In this document: positions 1-3,470 of the stretch, piece after piece
Layout: each line of letters begins with the position of its first letter
Numbering within the stretch: the stretch's first letter is position 1
Assembly: GCF_051659545.1 (NCBI RefSeq)
Contig: NZ_JBOFOR010000221.1
Coordinates: 1-6,320, forward strand
DNA: 6,320 bases
Reading direction: 5' to 3'
Origin: JBOFOR01 sp051659545
GTDB taxonomy: Bacteria; Bacillota; Clostridia; Peptostreptococcales; Peptostreptococcaceae
The notes under the pieces: model-generated
What the model saw: only the letters and a program-made list of their open reading frames with translations
What the model was told of the DNA's origin: nothing
Databases searched by the model: none
Made by a program: the position numbers and the translations under genes

Positions 1-34
1 AAATTAACAATAACAAATTTGAGACTTTTTTCAT
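1..34 (-). CDS. Possible 5' end of a gene leaving the window
   Basis: Reading the minus strand from position 34, ATG is followed by ten further open codons to the window edge, giving MKKVSNLLLLI, which has the lysine-then-leucine look of a bacterial signal peptide. A GTG four codons upstream (46-44) is in the same frame. No convincing Shine-Dalgarno sequence precedes either start, unlike every other complete gene in this window. A perfect TATAAT lies upstream on the same strand (137-132), but without a good -35 box. ATG-AAA-AAA runs arise easily by chance in such AT-rich DNA, so this is a tentative call that needs the neighbouring sequence. Confidence 0.2.
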   Translation of the reverse strand, partial: MKKVSNLLLLI

Positions 35-39
35 ATACT

Positions 40-65
40 TTTTCACTTTTTAGGTGAAAATTTTT
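40..65 (+). terminator. Hairpin plus T-run, possible plus-strand terminator
   Basis: TTTTCAC (40-46) and GTGAAAA (54-60) form a 7-bp stem with a 7-nt loop, followed directly by five T residues (61-65) on the plus strand. The shape fits a weak intrinsic terminator for a plus-strand gene entering from the left. The stem has only two G-C pairs besides A-T pairs. Read on the minus strand it would instead sit just upstream of the possible start at position 34 and have no T-run. Its role is therefore uncertain. Confidence 0.35.
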
Positions 66-83
66 AATATCTGGACATTAGTG

Positions 84-105
84 GCTACGCCTTTTTAAGC
101 GTAGC
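84..105. other. GC-rich stem-loop
   Basis: GCTACGC (84-90) and GCGTAGC (99-105) are perfect inverted complements with an 8-nt T-rich loop. This makes it one of the more GC-rich and stable hairpins in an otherwise AT-rich stretch. On the plus strand it is followed by TTTAATTATTT, a mediocre U-tract, so it could be a second, tandem plus-strand terminator. On the minus strand no T-run follows, and it would lie in the leader of whatever is transcribed leftwards. Confidence 0.45.
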
Positions 106-173
106 TTTAATTATTTAATGAATAATTCAGGATTATATATTTAATAAACAAGTAAAAAAATATTTCAAACAAA

Positions 174-228
174 TTTATACTAAGTTTATACTAAATTTAT
201 TACTAATTTATACTAAGTTTATTATAAG
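174..228. repeat. Five tandem 11-bp AT-rich repeats
   Basis: Five consecutive 11-bp units occupy exactly 55 bp: TTTATACTAAG, TTTATACTAAA, TTTATTACTAA, TTTATACTAAG and TTTATTATAAG. Units 1 and 4 are identical, and the others are one to a few changes away, some explicable as a one-base shift. The 11-bp period is close to one helical turn, so copies would face the same side of the DNA, as in iterons or phased protein-binding sites. The minus-strand reading (CTTAGTATAAA) contains -10-like TATAAA. No protein is encoded here. Slippage in AT-rich DNA is the plain alternative. Confidence 0.7.
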
Positions 229-234
229 TTCATA

Positions 235-270
235 GAGCTACTTTTAGCTTTTCATAGCTTCCAGTAGCTC
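235..270 (-). other. Stem-loop just after the last small gene
   Basis: On the minus strand GAGCTAC (270-264) and GTAGCTC (241-235) form a perfect 7-bp stem enclosing 22 nt, within which two AGCT copies can pair again. The stem starts nine bases after the TGA stop of the gene ending at 280, so it probably lies in that mRNA's 3' untranslated region. No T-run follows, so it is not a standard intrinsic terminator. It may protect the 3' end or assist termination further downstream. Confidence 0.4.
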
Positions 271-279
271 CTTTTATCA

Positions 280-570
280 TCACTTGTTAAGTATTTCTTT
301 TAACTTATTTATGAAATCTTTTGAAAATAATTTTTCTTGTATTGCTTTATCTAGTAGCTCTATTAAATCTTGTTCTGGTAAGTCTAGTGGTCTGGCTACC
401 AAGTGCCTACCTCTTACAGTATTTTTTTCATACATAAACCTTATTTCTTCTTGTCCATCTCCATCATTGACTATTATTTTCTCTATTCCGTATCCATATG
501 AACCTTTATCTATTATTGATTGTTGCAATATTGTACAATAGTTAGTTATTTTCACTACTTTCTTACTCAT
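280..570 (-). CDS. Small hypothetical protein, RPLDLPE motif, 96 aa
   Basis: Product and function are not recognised beyond a general likeness to short conserved proteins of low-GC Gram-positives. The N-terminal half (about residues 5-48) looks like a beta-rich sheet ending in EEIRFMYEKN. A conserved-looking segment RPLDLPE (60-66) follows, then two predicted helices (67-94) with an acidic/hydrophobic pattern. There is no signal peptide, membrane segment or cysteine cluster (one Cys, residue 12), so a soluble cytoplasmic protein is expected. The ATG at 570 is preceded by AAAAGGAGAT with good spacing. It is the last of five same-strand small genes, 66 bp after the stop of the 157-residue gene, and is followed by a stem-loop. 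A phage- or element-type accessory role is inferred from its neighbours only. Confidence 0.8.
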   Translation of the reverse strand: MSKKVVKITNYCTILQQSIIDKGSYGYGIEKIIVNDGDGQEEIRFMYEKNTVRGRHLVARPLDLPEQDLIELLDKAIQEKLFSKDFINKLKEILNK

Positions 571-636
571 TTCTTTATCTCCTTTTAGTTTATTTTTCTA
601 TGTTCCTTTATTTCTAAATCCACGTTTTACCGTTAT

Positions 637-1110
637 CTATCTAATAGATTGATTTATCCAAATATCTGCAAGTTTATTTTTATTGATAGCTCTTTCTAGG
701 AATGACTTATCTTTTATTCTTTCTTCTATTTCTTTTTTAGTATCGTCTTTTGTTCTTTCATTAGTTTTAGATATTGTATATCTACCTATCTTTATGTAGT
801 TATTTTTCTTTATCTCTTCATAGTAAGCTATTGTATCTTTTATGCTTGTTTTATTTCCTTCTAAGTTTAGCCATGAGAAAAGTGTTATTACATCTTCATT
901 TATTTCTGTTACGTTTGTTTCTTTTACTATTTCAGTTATCTTATTAGGGTTATTTATTAGATATGATTTTAGATTATTGTCCTTTAGAGTTGATAGTATT
1001 GATTTTATTTTTTCTTTAGTTTGATTATCCATGTTGTAGTATTTATCTACTACTATTTGTATTTCTTTAAGCATCAAGTTACTTATTATTTCATTATCTT
1101 TATTTAACAT
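637..1110 (-). CDS. Hypothetical protein, short paralogue, 157 aa
   Basis: I chose the ATG at 1110 because GGAGGA lies five bases upstream (1120-1115). A longer reading from the TTG at 1122 would overlap that ribosome binding site. The product is predicted to be all-helical, soluble and lysine-rich. It aligns without a gap to the neighbouring 197-residue protein from residue 1 to the Trp at 151, with about 45% identity by eye over the first 84 residues. Shared landmarks include TK.KI..I (31-38), LK.YL.NNPNK (47-57) and V.T.F.W.N (74-82). It stops six residues after that Trp and so lacks the partner's C-terminal 46 residues. The sequence after its stop shows no obvious decayed remnant of the missing tail. 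The family is unknown to me. Tandem duplication followed by tail loss, or tail gain by the partner, is inference. Confidence 0.8.
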   Translation of the reverse strand: MLNKDNEIISNLMLKEIQIVVDKYYNMDNQTKEKIKSILSTLKDNNLKSYLINNPNKITEIVKETNVTEINEDVITLFSWLNLEGNKTSIKDTIAYYEEIKKNNYIKIGRYTISKTNERTKDDTKKEIEERIKDKSFLERAINKNKLADIWINQSIR

Positions 1111-1146
1111 TGTATCCTCCAAGTTATTTTATATTTAGTTTTAGAC

Positions 1147-1182
1147 GTGGAAACGTGGTTTTTCTTTTTTTCACGTTCCCAC
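1147..1182 (-). other. Intercistronic RNA hairpin with A-rich loop
   Basis: Between the two paralogous genes, GTGGGAACGTG (1182-1172) and CACGTTTCCAC (1157-1147) can form an 11-bp stem on the minus-strand transcript. One internal pair is G-U. Read on the plus strand the same position is an A-C mismatch, so the structure favours the coding strand. The 14-nt loop is almost pure A, with one G and a final C. No U-tract follows, so a terminator is unlikely. It could stabilise or process the polycistronic mRNA, or tune expression of the downstream paralogue. Confidence 0.6.
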
Positions 1183-1195
1183 TTTACTTTTATGA

Positions 1196-1789
1196 CTATT
1201 CTTCTTCTATCTGTGAATATCTGTATTCTATTCCATTCATAGTGAAAGCATATTGTGGATATAGTTCTAGTACCTCTTCTAAACTATCATTATCCACAAT
1301 TTCTTGTACCATTTCTTCTTTAGTTGTCCCCTCTATCCACATCTCAATCACTTGCTCTTTTGAAAACAACTTATCCACATAGTATTCCTGTTCAAGTCTA
1401 TCCTCTAAAAGTTCTTTGGCGTACTCTTTCAAATATTTTTCTTCTCTGTAGATTATGTAGTCTTGTACTTCTAAGTAGTTATTTATCTTCAATTCCTCTA
1501 GGTATTCTTTTGCCTTCTCTAAGTCTATTTCTTTTATCTCTGAATTGTACCAAGCAAAGAATGTTACTACTGATTTATCCAATTCTATCTCTTTTGTTTC
1601 TTCAATTATTTCTAATAGTTTATTTGGGTTATTTGTTAGGTATGTTTTTAACTCTTCATCTCTTAAGTTTGATATGATTTCTTCTATTTTAATTTTAGTA
1701 TCTTCATCTATCTTATTGTATTTCTCAACTAAATCCTGTAGTTCCCTAAAGAATAGTTTATTCAGTATCTCTGAATTATGTTTTATCAT
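1196..1789 (-). CDS. Hypothetical protein, long paralogue, 197 aa
   Basis: This is the full-length member of the tandem pair. The ATG at 1789 has TAAGGAGAT upstream (1805-1797), which almost touches the DUF960 stop, so the two are tightly coupled with 20 bp between them. The protein is acidic (many Glu) and predicted mostly helical, without signal peptide or membrane segment. Residues 1-84 are the part best shared with the 157-residue neighbour, including TYLTNNPNK (49-57) and VVTFFAWYNSE (74-84). Residues 85-151 are a more diverged helical stretch. The unique tail (152-197) contains TTKEEMVQEIVDN and then YPQYAFTMNGIEYRYS (177-192), which looks like a small conserved module of its own. I do not recognise the family. 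The context suggests an accessory, mobile-element-type gene. Stand-alone function is unknown. Confidence 0.85.
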   Translation of the reverse strand: MIKHNSEILNKLFFRELQDLVEKYNKIDEDTKIKIEEIISNLRDEELKTYLTNNPNKLLEIIEETKEIELDKSVVTFFAWYNSEIKEIDLEKAKEYLEELKINNYLEVQDYIIYREEKYLKEYAKELLEDRLEQEYYVDKLFSKEQVIEMWIEGTTKEEMVQEIVDNDSLEEVLELYPQYAFTMNGIEYRYSQIEEE

Positions 1790-1809
1790 TGTTCTTATCT
1801 CCTTACTTT

Positions 1810-2100
1810 CTAATACTCATGACTGAACATCATTGTACTGTATTGCCCATTGTCAATTATGTATAGTTTCATTTTAGTTTCTATTCCAGTATTTTTTACT
1901 ATATAGCTAAATGTGAATTCGGGTATTTCTTGTTTATGTATTATCTCCACGAATTCACGACCATTAGGTATTACTTCAAAGACTTGTAGATAGTCTTTTT
2001 CTCCTTCTATTTTCTCTACTAAATTCCACATTAGTATTTGTATTTCTATTGGTACTCTGTCTGCTACTTCTCTTGTTAAGTATCTTTCATTTGAAAACAT
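1810..2100 (-). CDS. DUF960 family protein, 96 aa
   Basis: The sequence matches the small DUF960 family along its whole length as I know it. It opens with MF and RYLTR (6-10), then VPIEIQ (16-21) with a Trp at 25, DYLQVFEV (36-43), HKQEIPEF (55-62), KLYIIDNG (78-85) and a terminal TMMFSHEY. Length is typical. No biochemical function is established for the family to my knowledge. Members are frequent in phages and integrative conjugative elements of Bacillota, which is the best hint to the origin of this gene group. The start is well supported by AAAGGAGAT a few bases upstream of the ATG at 2100. It lies 14 bp after the 108-residue gene and 20 bp before the 197-residue gene, so it is almost certainly co-transcribed with them. 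Confidence 0.9.
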   Translation of the reverse strand: MFSNERYLTREVADRVPIEIQILMWNLVEKIEGEKDYLQVFEVIPNGREFVEIIHKQEIPEFTFSYIVKNTGIETKMKLYIIDNGQYSTMMFSHEY

Positions 2101-2114
2101 TATGTATCTCCTTT

Positions 2115-2441
2115 CTATTGTTCAAGTATTTCTCTTAGCTTCTTTTCACAAATTACTACTATCGCAAAATCACTACTCAACAAAAATAGAGCTGATATGT
2201 AGTCAGCTCCTTCTATCTCATCTATGTATTCTGCTATTGTTTCTTTTAGTATCTCTTCTTTGAATATTGCAATGTCATCTTCATCTACTAATGCTATGTA
2301 TCCACCTAAGTCTTCTACTGTTCTTTCTGTACCGTAGTTTTCTTCAAGTATTTTTAGATTTTCTCTCATTACTTCTTTTACTTGTTGTGGTAGCTCTTGA
2401 ACTAAGTCTAAGTGTTCTTCCTTCCAAATATTGATTACCAT
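2115..2441 (-). CDS. Small acidic protein with DLGGY motif, 108 aa
   Basis: This is the first gene of the five-gene group. The ATG at 2441 is preceded by AAGGAGGA (2455-2448), the strongest ribosome binding site in the cluster. The protein is acidic and soluble. Residues 10-37 look helical and end in LEENYG, followed by DLGGYIALVDEDD (44-56), a helical stretch (57-73), and a beta-like C-terminal part with LLSSDFAIVVI (87-97). This order (NYG, GGY, SSDF) recalls small conserved proteins seen on conjugative elements and phages of clostridia. That likeness is from memory, and the function is unknown. A terminator-like hairpin ends only about 15 bp upstream of the ribosome binding site, so expression may be controlled by read-through or by a promoter close by. 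Confidence 0.85.
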   Translation of the reverse strand: MVINIWKEEHLDLVQELPQQVKEVMRENLKILEENYGTERTVEDLGGYIALVDEDDIAIFKEEILKETIAEYIDEIEGADYISALFLLSSDFAIVVICEKKLREILEQ

Positions 2442-2469
2442 ATTATTTCCTCCTTATGTTTTTCTACAC

Positions 2470-2511
2470 AAAAATAAGGTAGATGTAGCTTTTATTTGCC
2501 ACACCTACCTT
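2470..2511 (-). terminator. Rho-independent terminator or attenuator
   Basis: On the minus strand the arms at 2511-2498 and 2489-2476 pair over 14 bp (two G-U pairs, the rest Watson-Crick) around an 8-nt A-rich loop. An A and five T residues (2474-2470) follow. It is about 95 bp beyond the stop of the LprI-like gene and fits as the terminator of that two-gene operon. It also ends about 15 bp before the ribosome binding site of the next gene. If the five-gene group is transcribed from upstream, the hairpin must be read through and would then act as an attenuator. Confidence 0.75.
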
Positions 2512-2539
2512 GCTATCTATGTACCTAAATGGAATTATC

Positions 2540-2554
2540 TATCTAGTATAGATA
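2540..2554 (-). promoter_or_regulatory. Dyad overlapping a possible -10 box
   Basis: The 15-bp minus-strand sequence TATCTATACTAGATA is a perfect 6-bp inverted repeat around a 3-bp centre, and it contains TATACT (2550-2545), a plausible -10 hexamer. No good -35 hexamer sits 16-18 bp upstream, so promoter activity is uncertain. If used, transcription would start near 2538 and run through the terminator hairpin before the 108-residue gene. A regulator bound to the dyad would block such a promoter. This is the only candidate I see for an own promoter of the five-gene group. Confidence 0.25.
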
Positions 2555-2604
2555 TCCTTTACATTATTATGATATATGCTTATTGTTTTATTTATTTCAT
2601 TTTT

Positions 2605-3438
2605 CTATTTCATGTATATTTCAACTAATTCATAGCATCTTTCTTTTGTTTGTCTTGATAGTGATTCTGTATATTCTAAATCATACATACTTCCACCTTC
2701 AAACTCAGAAGCCGATTCTTTTGCCCCTGCATCTCTGGTTACTATCCACTCTCTTTGTTCTACTTTAAGTGATTCCATCTCAGAACTTGATAGCTGAGTT
2801 TTTAGAACTCCATAAATTTCATTTAGTGCATCATCCCATTTTTTAAGTACTGTAGAAGATGTTTCTTTCATCTCTACTGTTGAACCATCATAACTTAATG
2901 TACTTGCTTCTTCTTCTATTGAATTAAGTTTTTGAATATATTCATCTTTAAGATTTTGTTGACTATCTTCACTTGTAGATTCTTCTGCAACTACACTCTC
3001 TGTTTCATCTACAACTTCATAATCTTCATTTTCTACAGATTCTTTGTTCTCATAACTTTGACTTTCATCATAGTTAATTTCATCTTCTAATTCTATTTGT
3101 GATTCTATTTGTGAATAAGTATTATTCTTATTGTTATTTATATTCTTAATGAATATTCCCCCAACTATTATTACTAATAATGAACAGGTAATTATCCTAG
3201 TCTTATTGGATCCATCTTTCAAAATTTTAAACAACATTAATATCCCAGCTATTCCTATGATAAATATAGCAACTTGTGCTAATATAGTAATTAATATTGA
3301 TACTATAAATAATGATATTATAAAATACTTAACATATCTCTTCATCCATAAATCCATTGAGTGAAATACATAGTTACGATTAAAATAATAAAATATTACT
3401 CCTGCCAATACTAATGATAAAACAACGATTATACCCAT
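2605..3438 (-). CDS. Membrane protein with LprI-like (DUF1311) domain, 277 aa
   Basis: Four hydrophobic segments are visible: about 2-18, 36-54, 55-72 and 81-98. Basic residues between segments 1 and 2 (KRYVK) and between 3 and 4 (KILKDGSNKTR) predict those loops inside, leaving both ends outside. A low-complexity Glu/Ser/Asp linker (about 109-163) leads to a C-terminal helical domain (about 165-277). Its pattern of Trp 201 with ALNEIYG, then L..EQREWI..RDA (224-237), GGS and a final R..EL fits the LprI N-terminal/DUF1311 family. That family is named after a mycobacterial lysozyme inhibitor and is usually extracytoplasmic. The paired cysteines common in the family are missing; only Cys 268 is in the domain. 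GGGAGAGGT precedes the ATG. The gene follows the 729-residue gene by 32 bp, so a shared operon and joint envelope role are likely. Lysozyme inhibition here is unproven. Confidence 0.85.
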   Translation of the reverse strand: MGIIVVLSLVLAGVIFYYFNRNYVFHSMDLWMKRYVKYFIISLFIVSILITILAQVAIFIIGIAGILMLFKILKDGSNKTRIITCSLLVIIVGGIFIKNINNNKNNTYSQIESQIELEDEINYDESQSYENKESVENEDYEVVDETESVVAEESTSEDSQQNLKDEYIQKLNSIEEEASTLSYDGSTVEMKETSSTVLKKWDDALNEIYGVLKTQLSSSEMESLKVEQREWIVTRDAGAKESASEFEGGSMYDLEYTESLSRQTKERCYELVEIYMK

Positions 3439-3470
3439 AGCTTACCTCTCCCTACTTTTAGTTTTTTTAA

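Noticed and set aside
1..57. Short plus-strand frame open from the left edge that might be the end of a gene
   Set aside because: Only 18 codons before a stop inside a hairpin, and two plus frames are equally open. Nothing in the residues is recognisable.
1111..1122. Longer start (TTG at 1122) for the 157-residue gene
   Set aside because: It would consume the GGAGGA ribosome binding site of the ATG at 1110, and the paralogue aligns from residue 1 of the shorter form.
1324..1826. Overlapping plus-strand frames of 117 and 93 codons opposite the long paralogue
   Set aside because: They are antisense shadows of an acidic helical protein, hydrophobic and low-complexity, and have no ribosome binding site.
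2431..2628. Plus-strand frame of 65 codons across the intergenic gap
   Set aside because: It overlaps the terminator hairpin and both flanking genes, with no ribosome binding site and a Tyr/Ile/Phe-rich composition expected from AT-rich non-coding DNA.
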